Below, piece by piece: positions 5,398 through 5,655 of a DNA stretch of 5,655 nucleotides (positions within the stretch are counted from its first letter, which is position 1; every line of letters begins with the position of its first letter). This stretch comes from an uncultured Oscillospiraceae bacterium (lineage in GTDB: Bacteria > Bacillota > Clostridia > Oscillospirales > Acutalibacteraceae): NCBI GenBank assembly GCA_900555545.1, contig USLQ01000084.1, forward strand, positions 1-5,655, in the 5' to 3' direction. Under the pieces are notes generated by a model. That model ran no database searches. It was not told where the DNA came from and saw nothing but the letters and a program-made list of their open reading frames with translations. The translations under genes were made by a program, and so were the position numbers.

Positions 5398-5610
5398 ATG
5401 TATCAGCGAATCCGCGATCTCCGAGAAGATGCCGATTTGACGCAAAAAGAGATGGCAAAGATTCTTCATTGCTCACAACAGGTTTATTCAAATTATGAGC
5501 TGGGGCAGAGGGATATTCCGACTGCGGTTTTAATTGCACTGGCCCGGTTTTATGAAACTACAACAGATTATATTTTGGGATTAAGCGATCAACGTAAAAA
5601 ACAGCCGTGA
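5398..5610 (+). CDS. XRE-family helix-turn-helix transcriptional regulator, 70 residues
   Basis: A single-domain Cro/C1-type DNA-binding protein, cytosolic, expected to act as a dimer on palindromic sites. Counting from the ATG at 5398, helices are roughly 3-11, 15-22 (QKEMAKIL), the recognition helix 26-34 (SQQVYSNYE), 41-52 and 55-61. The motif LTQKEMAKIL...VYSNYELGQRDIPT is typical of small clostridial XRE proteins, as is the DYILGLSD ending. There is no ligand, peptidase or kinase domain. The start at 5398 is preferred because GGTGAT (5388-5393), matching the downstream part of the anti-Shine-Dalgarno complement, sits just before it and homologous proteins begin MYxRIRDLRE. GTG at 5389 is a possible start that adds three residues. 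It is divergent from the membrane-protein unit and shares its operator region. The stop codon lies within a hairpin. Confidence 0.92.
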   Translation: MYQRIRDLREDADLTQKEMAKILHCSQQVYSNYELGQRDIPTAVLIALARFYETTTDYILGLSDQRKKQP

Positions 5611-5625
5611 ATTTCTCACGGCTGT
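5596..5625 (-). terminator. Intrinsic terminator for a convergent minus-strand gene beyond the right edge
   Basis: A perfect 10-bp stem ACAGCCGTGA (5601-5610) / TCACGGCTGT (5616-5625) closes a 5-nt ATTTC loop. On the minus strand it is followed by six Ts (complement of 5596-5601). On the plus strand GGGGAAT follows, so it is not an efficient terminator for the XRE gene, whose TGA is the end of the left arm. The remaining 30 bases (5626-5655) are GC-rich and too short to assign. Confidence 0.8.
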
Positions 5626-5655
5626 GGGGAATGCTGCCCCGGCGTTCCGTCCGGC

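Overview
The window looks like a chromosomal segment of a low-to-moderate-GC anaerobic firmicute, most likely class Clostridia (Oscillospirales/Ruminococcaceae-like). This rests on sigma-A type promoters with extended -10 elements, GGAGG-type ribosome binding sites, compact intrinsic terminators and the style of the proteins. The assignment is an inference from gene content, not from a database match.

Left part (1-3910, visibly GC-rich, all genes on +): three unrelated housekeeping-type units, each with its own terminator. First comes the 3' nine-tenths of gltD, the small subunit of glutamate synthase, whose start lies off the left edge. Second is a stand-alone MraY-like polyprenyl-phosphate sugar-1-phosphate transferase with two tandem promoters and a GTG start. 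Third is an RlmI-type 23S rRNA methyltransferase with an extended -10 promoter. A strong terminator follows it.

Right part (3911-5655, visibly AT-richer): a compact accessory-looking locus. A minus-strand unit encodes an unrecognised 265-residue protein with two membrane helices, then a 56-residue cysteine-rich protein, and ends at a strong minus-strand terminator (4119-4164). Divergent from it is a 70-residue XRE-family helix-turn-helix regulator. The shared intergenic region holds a near-consensus minus-strand promoter (TTGACA-17-TAAAAT), a TATAAT for the regulator, and two 17-bp TACNNC-N5-GCGGTA sites 25 bp apart, placed at the two promoters. The simplest reading is a self-regulating switch in which the XRE protein controls itself and the membrane-protein/Cys-protein unit. 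The function of the two target proteins is unknown, and this locus is the best candidate in the window for something undescribed. The regulator's stop codon lies inside a hairpin that works as a terminator for the opposite strand, which implies a convergent gene beyond the right edge.

No tRNA, rRNA, CRISPR array, insertion sequence, integrase or recognisable riboswitch was seen.
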